Of a stretch of 64,000 nucleotides of DNA, positions 27,280 to 35,169 are shown one piece after another. The stretch is taken from assembly GCA_016708265.1 (NCBI GenBank), contig JADJGA010000011.1, positions 434,001 through 498,000 on the forward strand, read 5' to 3'. The stretch is from Saprospiraceae bacterium (GTDB taxonomy: Bacteria > Bacteroidota > Bacteroidia > Chitinophagales > Saprospiraceae). The number at the start of each line of letters is the position of its first letter. The first letter of the stretch is position 1. A model generated the notes under the pieces. It was not told where the DNA came from. It did no database searches and was given only the letters and a program-made list of their open reading frames with translations. Made by a program: the position numbers and the translations under genes.

Positions 27280-28194
27280 ATGAAGACTTTTTTAGTTCTG
27301 TTTTTTTTAATTAATATTTTTAAAGTTGATCCGATTTCAGCTCAGAAGCAATTTCTTAACCTGAAATCAACACCAGAAGAATGGCATGAAAATTCTTTGA
27401 TGATGTTAAGATCATTTAAGTATAAATATGATCAAATCGAGAATAAAACAAAAACAGATAGTGTAGTGTATTACCTTAATATAGCTGGTATGTATGGTAA
27501 TCTTGGAGAAAGTTCTGATACAGTATTTTTCTACATAGATAAAGCTATTTCAATAGATCCTGATTTGGGATGTACTCATTTAATATCTTCTGATAATGTT
27601 ATGAAAGAAAGCAAAAATGGCATGTATTGGGGCAAACTTGATCCTCAGAGATATATTATAAGAAAGGTAAAATGCGAAAACTACTTAAATTCATTGCCTA
27701 ATGAAACCGAAGAATTAATAAAATCAAATCCTAAATATGATCAGGTGATGATAGCCAAAATCGAAACAATGATAGAAAATGATCAAAAGTACAGGATAAT
27801 AAATCAAATGCACAAGCAGAATATCATTGATGATCAAAATCGAATCCTGCTTGATTCCATTTTTACGTATTATGGATATCCGGGCATTTCAAAAGTACAT
27901 GACCTTTATTCCAAATATATAGCCACTATATTCCTTCACATGGGTCTTGAATTTATGGAAAAATGGATGCCACTCCTTTTAAGAACTTTCAAAGCCGGAG
28001 AACTGGATAAAGTAAGTATAATGTTTGCTTTAGACAGAATTCATACAATAAAATATGAAAAACAATTTTTTGGTACACAGCGAATTTCAAAAGATGGACA
28101 TATGATCAATGTGCCAAGATATAGTGTAGAAAAACAAATGGAAATCCTAAGAAAACTTGATTTGCCGGAGTTGTTCAATGATGTGAGGAATTGA
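27280..28194 (+). CDS. Exported DUF6624-like protein
   Basis: The 304-residue protein starts at ATG 27280, which begins a clear signal peptide (MKTFLVLFFLINIFKVDPISAQ); an in-frame TTG at 27253 would disrupt it. Residues about 35-110 are helical and TPR-like (YYLNIAGMYGNLGESSDTVFFYIDKAISIDPDLG). The C-terminal part matches my recollection of DUF6624: LLDSIFTYYGYPGISKVHD, then LGLEFMEKWMPLLLRTFKAGELD and ALDRIHTIKYEKQFFGTQR (the family's DR...FGTQ ending). The function is unknown. The neighbouring 689-residue gene and the split gene at 46.6-47.4 kb have the same layout of TPR-like N-part plus 'x-YG-[YW]-x' C-part. Confidence 0.78.
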   Translation: MKTFLVLFFLINIFKVDPISAQKQFLNLKSTPEEWHENSLMMLRSFKYKYDQIENKTKTDSVVYYLNIAGMYGNLGESSDTVFFYIDKAISIDPDLGCTHLISSDNVMKESKNGMYWGKLDPQRYIIRKVKCENYLNSLPNETEELIKSNPKYDQVMIAKIETMIENDQKYRIINQMHKQNIIDDQNRILLDSIFTYYGYPGISKVHDLYSKYIATIFLHMGLEFMEKWMPLLLRTFKAGELDKVSIMFALDRIHTIKYEKQFFGTQRISKDGHMINVPRYSVEKQMEILRKLDLPELFNDVRN

Positions 28195-28246
28195 AAGTGA
28201 AAAAATTTTAATTGAAAATGAAAAATTGAAAAGAGAAATTAAATAT
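28188..28246. repeat. A-rich GAAAATGAAAAATTGAAAAG repeat, left flank
   Basis: Low-complexity sequence with AAGTGAAAAA, TTGAAAATGAAAAATTGAAAAG precedes the 689-residue gene. Its complement-like counterpart (CTTTTCATTTTTAGTTTTTCAC) lies at 30401-30513 beyond the gene, so the gene is flanked by oppositely oriented copies of one repeat type. Confidence 0.45.
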
Positions 28247-28253
28247 ACCTATT

Positions 28254-30323
28254 ATGAAAAATATGATTTTCAAATTCTTTTATGTCTTACTTTTTCTATT
28301 TGCTTCAAGCTTCAGGCTCTCAAGCCAATTGCCCGATCAATCTAAAGTAGATTCAGTAAAAAACTACCTGGAAAATATAAATAAATCTGAACTGTATATC
28401 TGTGAAAACAATTATAATGAGGCTATCAAACTATATAAAAACGCTTTCAGTTTCAATTATTCTCCCTTTCCCGAGGACATATTTAATTACATCCTGCTCA
28501 ATGTTTACGAAAAAGACTACGATGAAGCACTCTTCTACTCTCAATATCTCGTAAAATTAGGGGCTGAATTGAAGTTCTTTGATCAGATTCCTCTTAATGA
28601 ACTAAAATCTAACGTGCCAGGCTGGAAAAAATTCACCGATTTGTATCCTTCATTAAGAATGCACTATACGTTGAATACAAATCACACACTGAAACAGGAA
28701 CTTTTAAACTTACAGGAAGCCGATCAGAATAATTATTGTGGAAGACCTACACGACCTTTTGATCCCATATCAGAAGATACTATTTTCAACAGAATAAGCC
28801 AGATTATTACTGAATATGGGTATCCTAACCATGATAAGATAGGGATAAATTTAAATAAAGATACCATTATAGGTTCTTACCCACAGGATGTGATATTAAT
28901 ACACCTTTTTCAAACTGCACATAAAAATTCAAAAAGGATTTCTGAACTAATTAAAAATGAAATACTCGAAGGAAGACTAAAACCTGAATACGCAATTCTA
29001 TGGCTGGACTATTTTTACCAGGATTTAAGTTTTTATGGCTTTTCGAAATTTCAGTTGATAAATAAAGATATTTATTTTGATGAATATAATTTTGAAATTT
29101 CTAATTATAAGTGGTTTGAGAATAATCGCAGAAAAATCTTTGCTTCATCATTTCGTGATGCTCTCATTAAAAGATATTATAAAATAAAAAATCCAAATTC
29201 AAAATTCATTTTTCAATCCCTGGGAATTGTGATTAATAATTACGCTTCAAATTCAAAAGAGACAACACTTTCAGATAGATTTGCTCATATAGAAAAATTA
29301 GATAGTACTTTCAATAACTTTTTACCTGATGATGATTTTATGGATTCGGTTTACACAATTAAACATAATTTCATAAATGAACCATACAAATATTATTACA
29401 AATTGATAAATAATGCCGAATTATCGATTTGTGATCAGGATTATAACAAGGCGATTGAGCAATACCTTTATGCATTTAAAATTATTGATATTCCATTTCC
29501 AAAGGATATTTTCAATTTGATGCTGTGCAGTATCTATGAGGAAAAATATAAGATTGCAGCTAAATATGGCAAATTGATGATAAGTTTAGGGGCAGATCTT
29601 AAATTTTTTGATCAAATTCCATTGAATAAAATTAAATTACATGAGAAATTCTGGAAAAACATCGTTAAATCGTTTCCGAAATTGCATAAAGAATATCTTT
29701 CTAAAACGGATTTAAAACTGAAGAAACAGTTTGAAAATCTTTACAAAGATTTTAATAATGTGTTAAATAGCAAAGATTTCCTCAAAGAAATTAACGAAAC
29801 TGATATTTTTTCAAAATATACAGATATCATCAGGAAAAATGGATATCCGGGTTTCAGAAAAATAGGAATAAATACAATTGGTGACACTTCTTTAATAGGT
29901 TTTGATAATATCATTTCCTATTATTATGGGTATAAGAAGGATACTGCCGGCATATCCGATATCCTACTTTCTGATGTTTTCAAGGGAAATATCTCTGCAA
30001 CCCAATACCTGCTATATAACAATTATTATAATAAAACTGACTATAAGTTCGGAACACCAGTATTGTGTAAATATTATGGTGATCAATACTATGTCCTTGA
30101 TACAAATAATGAAGAAAATAAACGGCAAATCAATAGGATCAATAATAACAGGGCTAATACCCTGAATTGTTCTTTAGAAGAAGAATTAAAAAAATTGATT
30201 TTTATTAAAAAACATATGGCGCTGAAGTTTAAATTTGAATTAAGTAGCTCACATAGAATTTATAGTGTAACTCCTTATCAACAGACCGATATTTACAAAA
30301 AAATCAATATGGATAATCATTAA
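28254..30323 (+). CDS. Exported protein with an internally duplicated TPR-like/DUF6624-like unit
   Basis: The 689-residue protein has a signal peptide (1-25, ending RLSSQ) and no other membrane segment. It is an internal tandem duplication. Unit 1 (about 45-345) and unit 2 (about 387-670) both contain a TPR-like stretch ('C-E-x-x-Y-N-E-A-I', PFPEDIFN versus PFPKDIFN), the shared block LKFFDQIPLN, and a C-part with ITEYGYPNHDKIGIN versus IRKNGYPGFRKIGIN. Both resemble the 304-residue neighbour 59 bases upstream and the split gene at 46.6-47.4 kb. I know no function. The family is probably a lineage-specific exported repeat protein. It is possibly co-transcribed with the upstream gene, although an A-rich repeat separates them. 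Confidence 0.75.
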   Translation: MKNMIFKFFYVLLFLFASSFRLSSQLPDQSKVDSVKNYLENINKSELYICENNYNEAIKLYKNAFSFNYSPFPEDIFNYILLNVYEKDYDEALFYSQYLVKLGAELKFFDQIPLNELKSNVPGWKKFTDLYPSLRMHYTLNTNHTLKQELLNLQEADQNNYCGRPTRPFDPISEDTIFNRISQIITEYGYPNHDKIGINLNKDTIIGSYPQDVILIHLFQTAHKNSKRISELIKNEILEGRLKPEYAILWLDYFYQDLSFYGFSKFQLINKDIYFDEYNFEISNYKWFENNRRKIFASSFRDALIKRYYKIKNPNSKFIFQSLGIVINNYASNSKETTLSDRFAHIEKLDSTFNNFLPDDDFMDSVYTIKHNFINEPYKYYYKLINNAELSICDQDYNKAIEQYLYAFKIIDIPFPKDIFNLMLCSIYEEKYKIAAKYGKLMISLGADLKFFDQIPLNKIKLHEKFWKNIVKSFPKLHKEYLSKTDLKLKKQFENLYKDFNNVLNSKDFLKEINETDIFSKYTDIIRKNGYPGFRKIGINTIGDTSLIGFDNIISYYYGYKKDTAGISDILLSDVFKGNISATQYLLYNNYYNKTDYKFGTPVLCKYYGDQYYVLDTNNEENKRQINRINNNRANTLNCSLEEELKKLIFIKKHMALKFKFELSSSHRIYSVTPYQQTDIYKKINMDNH

Positions 30324-30338
30324 TATTAAGTTTAGACG

Positions 30339-30513
30339 AAGTCAGTGATTCAGGGTCAGTGATCAGATTTCAGTTATCATTGTTAACCCAGACAGGCAAG
30401 TTTTTTCATTTTTCACAATTCACTCTTCATTTATCACTGTCAACTCTTCATTTATCACTGTACTCTTTTCATTTTTAGTTTTTCACTTTTAGTTTTTCAC
30501 TTTTCTCCATAAT
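30339..30513. repeat. Cluster of short tandem/direct repeats before pyrG
   Basis: ACTCTTCATTTATCACTGT occurs at 30422-30440 and 30443-30461; TAGTTTTTCACTTT occurs at 30476-30489 and 30490-30503; GTCAGTGAT occurs twice near 30340-30360. The region is a patchwork of T/C-rich short repeats of the type often found between Bacteroidota genes. It lies directly upstream of the pyrG promoter. Confidence 0.65.
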
Positions 30514-30515
30514 AC

Positions 30516-30546
30516 TTTGTTTTAATCAAAGCTTGAACTACCTTTG
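30516..30546 (+). promoter_or_regulatory. Bacteroidota promoter of pyrG
   Basis: TTTG (30516-30519), exactly 19 bases, TACCTTTG (30539-30546): both boxes and spacing match the consensus perfectly. ATG follows 25 bases after the -7 box, so the leader is under 20 bases. Confidence 0.8.
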
Positions 30547-30571
30547 CATTCCGTAGCAAAACAAACAAATC

Positions 30572-32197
30572 ATGGCTAAATATATATTTGTTACGGGAGG
30601 AGTAACATCATCACTGGGTAAAGGAATTATAGCTGCTTCTCTTGGAAAACTTCTTCTGGCAAGAGGCTATAAAGTCACAATCCAAAAATTTGACCCTTAT
30701 ATTAATGTCGATCCTGGTACGCTGAATCCCTATGAACATGGTGAATGCTATGTTACCGATGACGGGGCAGAAACAGATCTTGACCTCGGACATTATGAAA
30801 GATTTCTCAATGTGTCCACTTCACAGGCAAACAATGTGACCACAGGCAGGATTTATCAGACAGTGATCTCCAAAGAAAGACGCGGTGATTACCTGGGAAA
30901 AACTGTTCAGGTCGTCCCTCATATTACCAACGAGATAAAACGCAGATTTCGTCTTCTCGAACATGAAGGTGATTATGATATTATCATAACAGAACTGGGT
31001 GGTACAGTAGGTGACATTGAATCCCTTCCATATCTTGAAGCTCTGAGACAGATAAAACGTGATCTTAACCGAGGAGATCTTATCACGATACACCTGACTC
31101 TTATTCCTTACCTGAAAACATCTCAGGAATTAAAAACCAAGCCGACACAACATTCAGTAAAAGACCTGCTACAGTCAGGAATTCAACCCGATATTCTTGC
31201 CTGCCGTACAGAAATGACGATTTCAGAGGAAATAAAAGAAAAACTTGCACTTTTCTGCAATGTCAGAAAACAGGATGTCATTGAAGCCATAGACGCCGAG
31301 ACGATTTATGATGTACCTCTGCTGCTGCAAAAAGAGAACCTTGATGAAATAGTACTTGAAAAACTTCTTCTACCAAAAAAGAAAAATCCCGATCTCAAAA
31401 ACTGGAAAGAATTCCTCACAAAATTCAAGAACCCAAAACACAATGTCAGAATAGCTCTGGTCGGGAAATACATAGAATTAATGGATTCTTATAAATCGAT
31501 ACTTGAATCATTTATTCATGCGGGAACCTACAATGAATGCAAGGTAAATGTCACACCGGTAAAAGCCGAAAACCTGATCACTGAGCCAGAGAATTTCCTT
31601 TCCGGATTTGATGGTATCCTCATTGCTCCCGGATTTGGTGAACGGGGACTTGAAGGCAAGATCAATGCTGCAAAATACGCAAGAGAAAACAATATTCCAT
31701 TCTTCGGAATATGCCTTGGCATGCAAATCGCTGTAATCGAATTTGCACAAAATGTACTGAAATTTGCAGGAGCTAACAGCACAGAATTCGATACAAAAAC
31801 ACCCAATCCTGTTATTGACCTGATGCAGGAACAGGTTAACCTGATAAATAAGGGTGGTACAATGAGGCTTGGATTATATAAATGCATTATTAAACCCGAT
31901 TCTATGCTGGCTGATATCTATGGTAAAACTGAGATAGAGGAAAGACACAGACACAGATATGAGTTCAATAACAAATATTTACCTTCGTTCGAGGAAAAAG
32001 GATTTATGGCTGTCGGAAAAAATCCGGTTTCCAACCTTGTTGAAATTATGGAATACAACGACCATCCGTTTTATATCGGGGTTCAGTATCATCCTGAATA
32101 TAAAAGCAGGGTCGAAAAACCACATCCGCTGTTTATGGCTTTTATAAAAGCAGCAATGAATCATAAAGAAAAAAATACAGTGAGAATAAATCAATAA
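30572..32197 (+). CDS. pyrG: CTP synthase (glutamine hydrolysing)
   Basis: PyrG aminates UTP to CTP using ATP and glutamine. The 541-residue length is standard. The N-terminal synthase domain begins KYIFVTGGVTSSLGKGI (P-loop) and contains DPYINVDPGTLNPYEHGE and GGTVGDIESLPYLEA. The C-terminal class I glutamine amidotransferase domain has FFGICLGMQIAVIEFA (nucleophile Cys at about 380) and the His-Glu pair in VQYHPEYKSR. It is followed after two bases by the nitroreductase gene, then cutA and a methyltransferase, so it heads a tight four-gene transcript from the promoter at 30.5 kb. The downstream genes have no known pathway link to CTP. Confidence 0.99.
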   Translation: MAKYIFVTGGVTSSLGKGIIAASLGKLLLARGYKVTIQKFDPYINVDPGTLNPYEHGECYVTDDGAETDLDLGHYERFLNVSTSQANNVTTGRIYQTVISKERRGDYLGKTVQVVPHITNEIKRRFRLLEHEGDYDIIITELGGTVGDIESLPYLEALRQIKRDLNRGDLITIHLTLIPYLKTSQELKTKPTQHSVKDLLQSGIQPDILACRTEMTISEEIKEKLALFCNVRKQDVIEAIDAETIYDVPLLLQKENLDEIVLEKLLLPKKKNPDLKNWKEFLTKFKNPKHNVRIALVGKYIELMDSYKSILESFIHAGTYNECKVNVTPVKAENLITEPENFLSGFDGILIAPGFGERGLEGKINAAKYARENNIPFFGICLGMQIAVIEFAQNVLKFAGANSTEFDTKTPNPVIDLMQEQVNLINKGGTMRLGLYKCIIKPDSMLADIYGKTEIEERHRHRYEFNNKYLPSFEEKGFMAVGKNPVSNLVEIMEYNDHPFYIGVQYHPEYKSRVEKPHPLFMAFIKAAMNHKEKNTVRINQ

Positions 32198-32199
32198 TT

Positions 32200-32712
32200 A
32201 TGGAAACCCTAAAAGCTATTATGAGCAGGAGAAGTGTCAGGAAATTCAAATCCATGCCTGTTCCCGAAAATGCAGTTAAAATAATACTTGAAGCAGCCAT
32301 GAATGCACCAAGTGCCGGAGATGGCCGTCCCTGGCATTTTGTTGTCCTGGATGACAGGTCAAAACTGGATAAGATAGCCGACAAAGTCGACGGAGGAAAT
32401 GAGATGTTTAAAAATGCTCCTTTGGCAATACTTATCCTTGGGGATGAGAAAAAACAGGGATTTCCGGGTTTTTATCCACAGGATTGCTCCTGCGCTTGTC
32501 AGAATATTTATCTTGCTGCCCATGATCTCGGACTTGGCTCTGTGTGGATTGCTTTATGGAGTGTCGAACCAAGAATCAAAGGCCTGAGAGAAGTGATTGA
32601 AATACCTGAAGAAATGATACCATTTGCAATATTTCCGATAGGTTATTCCGATGAAGAATTGCCTTCAGAATACAGGTATGATCCGGAACTTGTACATTTC
32701 AACAAATGGTAA
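32200..32712 (+). CDS. Nitroreductase-family FMN oxidoreductase
   Basis: The 170-residue flavoprotein belongs to the nitroreductase superfamily, small single-domain type. The FMN-binding signature SRRSVRKFKSMPVPENAVK (about 9-27) opens the protein, and MNAPSAGDGRPWHFVVL (about 37-53) is the family's phosphate/flavin loop. DCSCACQNIYLAAHDLGLGSVWIALW contains the usual 'Q-N-x-x-L-A-A-x-x-L-G-L-G-S-x-W' helix, and FPIGYSDEELP is near the end. The natural substrate (quinone, nitro compound or flavin) is not deducible. It follows pyrG by two bases and overlaps or abuts cutA, so it is co-transcribed with both. Confidence 0.93.
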   Translation: METLKAIMSRRSVRKFKSMPVPENAVKIILEAAMNAPSAGDGRPWHFVVLDDRSKLDKIADKVDGGNEMFKNAPLAILILGDEKKQGFPGFYPQDCSCACQNIYLAAHDLGLGSVWIALWSVEPRIKGLREVIEIPEEMIPFAIFPIGYSDEELPSEYRYDPELVHFNKW

Positions 32713-33050
32713 GTAAAGAAATGGAAGTAATAATTATTTATGTAACTAATCCTGATGAGGAAATTGCAAAAAAAATTGCAAGCTATCTGCTGGATCTTAA
32801 ACTTATCGCATGTTTTAATATTTTTCCGGTCGAGTCATCATACTGGTGGAATGGAGATATTCAAGCTTCGGGAGAATTTGTTTCATTGCTGAAAACCAGG
32901 GCCGAATATTGGGAAACAATAAGGGATGAGATAGAAAAGATACATCCCTACGAAGTACCATGCATTTTGAAGATCAACATTGAAGCAAATGAGGAATATA
33001 GAAAATGGATCTTTGCTGAAACTGATCAAAATCAAGCTGATGAAATATAA
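32706..33050 (+). CDS. cutA: CutA family divalent-cation tolerance protein
   Basis: The 114-residue CutA1 homologue should be a small trimeric alpha/beta ferredoxin-like protein. YVTNPDEEIAKKIASYLLDLKLIACFNIFPVES (residues about 12-44), SYWWNGDIQASGEFVSLLKT and EKIHPYEVPCILKINI are the family's hallmark blocks. The name comes from copper tolerance in E. coli, but the actual role of most CutA1 proteins is unclear. The ATG at 32706 overlaps the nitroreductase stop by seven bases; a second in-frame ATG at 32721 starts MEVIIIYVTNP and is equally plausible. It sits within the pyrG transcript. Confidence 0.93.
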   Translation: MVSKEMEVIIIYVTNPDEEIAKKIASYLLDLKLIACFNIFPVESSYWWNGDIQASGEFVSLLKTRAEYWETIRDEIEKIHPYEVPCILKINIEANEEYRKWIFAETDQNQADEI

Positions 33051-33060
33051 TTAGCCGGTC

Positions 33061-33591
33061 ATGAAAAAACTGAAATTAAACGAGTTAAACAGGGCTAAGA
33101 TCGAAGAATACTCCAAGCAGGAAAAATTTCCAGTTGTAATTGTACTTGATAATATACGGTCTGCCATGAATGTCGGTTCTTTTTTCAGGACAGCCGATGG
33201 ATTTGGCATCGAAAAAATCTACATCTGTGGCATTTCAGCCTGCCCTCCTCATAAAGAGATCAGTAAAACTGCAATCGGAGCCGATCATTCAGTTGAATGG
33301 GAATATGTTCAGGACATATTTAGTTGTGTTTTTGATTTGAAAGACAGGGGATACGGTATCATAGGGATTGAACAAACAGATACATCAGTTTACTTAAATG
33401 ATTTTTTCCCTGGCAGAGATCAAAAGTATGCCTTTATTTTCGGAAATGAAGTAGAAGGCATAAGTGAGAAAATATTGGAATTATTGGATATTGCTGTTGA
33501 AATTCCACAATTTGGGACTAAACATTCATTCAATGTAGCAGTTGCAGGTGGAATTGTCCTGTGGGATTATGTCAGCAAAATTTTAGATTAA
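33061..33591 (+). CDS. SpoU/TrmH-family RNA 2'-O-methyltransferase
   Basis: The 176-residue SPOUT-fold enzyme methylates a ribose 2'-OH in tRNA or rRNA using SAM, as a knotted homodimer. Motif 1 is LDNIRSAMNVGSFFRTADGF (about 30-49), with the conserved Asn-Arg that places the substrate. Motif 2 is FIFGNEVEGIS (about 126-136), and motif 3 is IPQFGTKHSFNVAVAGGIVLWD (about 150-171), which has 'F-G-T-K-x-S-F-N-V' in place of the usual 'P-x-x-G-x-x-x-S-L-N-V'. It lacks an N-terminal RNA-binding domain, as in TrmL-like members. The target base is not inferable. It is last in the pyrG transcript, 10 bases after cutA. Confidence 0.93.
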   Translation: MKKLKLNELNRAKIEEYSKQEKFPVVIVLDNIRSAMNVGSFFRTADGFGIEKIYICGISACPPHKEISKTAIGADHSVEWEYVQDIFSCVFDLKDRGYGIIGIEQTDTSVYLNDFFPGRDQKYAFIFGNEVEGISEKILELLDIAVEIPQFGTKHSFNVAVAGGIVLWDYVSKILD

Positions 33592-33606
33592 AGTTATCAA
33601 AGATTT

Positions 33607-34566
33607 CTATTTTGTCCTCCCCTCAGCTATCTTATCATATTCAGCATCAACAGGTTCCCAAAGTTCAATTTTATTTCCTTCAATATCCATGATATGTACA
33701 AATTTACCATAATCATAGGATTCTATTTCATCAGTGACAGTGACACCATCTTTTTTTAGCTGATCAACCAGTTTTTCCAGGTTTTCAACACGGTAATTAA
33801 TCATAAATTCCCTGGTTGAAGGTTCAAAATATTTTGTAGATTCTTTAAAAGGGCTCCATTGGGTGAATCCATATTTTGCAGGATCATCACCTTGTCTCCA
33901 TTCGAAGGATGTGCCGTAATTATCGGTATTCAACCCGAGGTTTTGTTTGTACCATTCCTTTAGTTTATCCGGATCCTTGCATTTAAAGAATATACCTCCT
34001 ATTCCTGTCACCTTTCTTTCAGATCTCTCTTCTGCTTTTAATTTCAGATCGTGAACCGACAAATTATCCAAAACCGAATCCCATGCTTTGTCAAAATAAT
34101 CATAAACCGGAAGCCATTTTTCGTCTTTTGGCCAGCCGGTATGTGTAATTTTGATCTCCGTTTTCATTTCACTTAGCTTCCTGAATTCAATCACTACCCA
34201 GGTTTTATAATCAGTATTTCTTATTTCAGGGAATTGAGGAGGTGCATTCCATGAAAAGGAAACAAATTCTTCAGGTAAAAATGAAAGTATCTTGCAGGTT
34301 TCCGAACCACGCAGTCCGTATGGCTTGTCCATCATGAAATATATCTCAAATGAACCACCTGGGAACAATTCGATTTTATTGTCTCTGCCGAAGAATGTTT
34401 TCAGGCCATAGTGAGTTGTCCATCTCCACCATAAGGAATCAGCAGGTTGATTAAAGACTCTGGTCTTTATAATATTTTGGTCTGAAAGCTCCATTTTTTG
34501 TGCTTGAGATTCGATAAAAAATAACATTAATATAATTACTATTGCTATAATTTTTATGAAATTCAT
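33607..34566 (-). CDS. Exported fusion of an SRPBCC/AHSA1 domain and a VOC (glyoxalase-like) domain
   Basis: The protein is 319 residues from ATG 34566, whose A overlaps the stop of the upstream lipoprotein gene (TAATG). A signal peptide (MNFIKIIAIVIILMLFFIESQAQ) is followed by an activator-of-Hsp90-like SRPBCC domain at about 35-180 (WWRWTTHYGLKTFF, GGSFEIYFMMDKPYGLRGSE, FSWNAPPQFP, ITHTGWPKDEKWLPVYDYFDKAW). A second fold, the VOC domain, covers about 190-315 (GIGGIFFKCKDPDKLKEWYKQNLGL through HIMDIEGNKIELWEP). Both folds are usually cytoplasmic and often separate; here they are joined behind a signal peptide, which is unusual. The ligand is unknown. It forms an operon with folP and the lipoprotein. 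Confidence 0.82.
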   Translation of the reverse strand: MNFIKIIAIVIILMLFFIESQAQKMELSDQNIIKTRVFNQPADSLWWRWTTHYGLKTFFGRDNKIELFPGGSFEIYFMMDKPYGLRGSETCKILSFLPEEFVSFSWNAPPQFPEIRNTDYKTWVVIEFRKLSEMKTEIKITHTGWPKDEKWLPVYDYFDKAWDSVLDNLSVHDLKLKAEERSERKVTGIGGIFFKCKDPDKLKEWYKQNLGLNTDNYGTSFEWRQGDDPAKYGFTQWSPFKESTKYFEPSTREFMINYRVENLEKLVDQLKKDGVTVTDEIESYDYGKFVHIMDIEGNKIELWEPVDAEYDKIAEGRTK

Positions 34567-35159
34567 TATTCTTTTAATTTCCATTTTTCACCATTATTAT
34601 CAATAAACTCGGTTAATCCTATATTCTTTACGAATGTTATTTCATTAAAAAAAACATTATTCAAAGTATTGCTTTGTTTTTTGAAAACAACTTTCTTTGT
34701 ATCGCTACCATTAATAATCGTATCACTATATTTATATGTCAAATCATTAGAAATCCAAAATACATCTTTTTCAACATCTAATTGCGCTATAGGTAAAAAA
34801 AAGTTCCTATTTGAAATGTAAAATTCAACAAAATTCATAACTGCTTTTGTTGAAATTAAATTATTATCCGCACTGCCTAAATTTATTACAAATTCCGTAA
34901 TGAAAACTGGAAAATCTGAACCGCATTCATCTCCACCAACAAATTCTGTGCTCTCCTTGAAATTCCTGTTTATAAGTATTTTTTTATTTGTGTCGGCTTT
35001 ATTATAAAATACTAAACCATGGGAAATATCAGGAAGAAGCCATTCTTTGGTAAGATCATTAATAAATGGTTTGGGAGGGTCACAATTACAATCTACCGAT
35101 GTTACTAAGCAACACGAACTAACGGTAATGAAAATCAGAACAAACAATAAATACTTCAT
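34566..35159 (-). CDS. Putative lipoprotein, unknown function
   Basis: The 197-residue protein starts at ATG 35159 and opens with MKYLLFVLIFITVSSCCLVTS, a lipoprotein signal with Cys-Cys at the cleavage point, so the mature protein is probably anchored in the outer or inner membrane. I chose this start because an upstream ATG at 35192 overlaps folP and spoils the signal peptide. The mature part has early Cys residues (DCNCDPPKP) and is beta-rich with no recognised domain. It ends KWKLKE. The stop codon overlaps the start of the SRPBCC-VOC gene by one base, and folP ends 11 bases upstream, indicating one operon. Confidence 0.7.
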   Translation of the reverse strand: MKYLLFVLIFITVSSCCLVTSVDCNCDPPKPFINDLTKEWLLPDISHGLVFYNKADTNKKILINRNFKESTEFVGGDECGSDFPVFITEFVINLGSADNNLISTKAVMNFVEFYISNRNFFLPIAQLDVEKDVFWISNDLTYKYSDTIINGSDTKKVVFKKQSNTLNNVFFNEITFVKNIGLTEFIDNNGEKWKLKE

Positions 35160-35169
35160 ATTGGTTTTT

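Noticed and set aside
30422..30503. Considered as a minisatellite or CRISPR-like array
   Set aside because: Only two copies of each unit, with no spacer structure; consistent with short tandem duplications.
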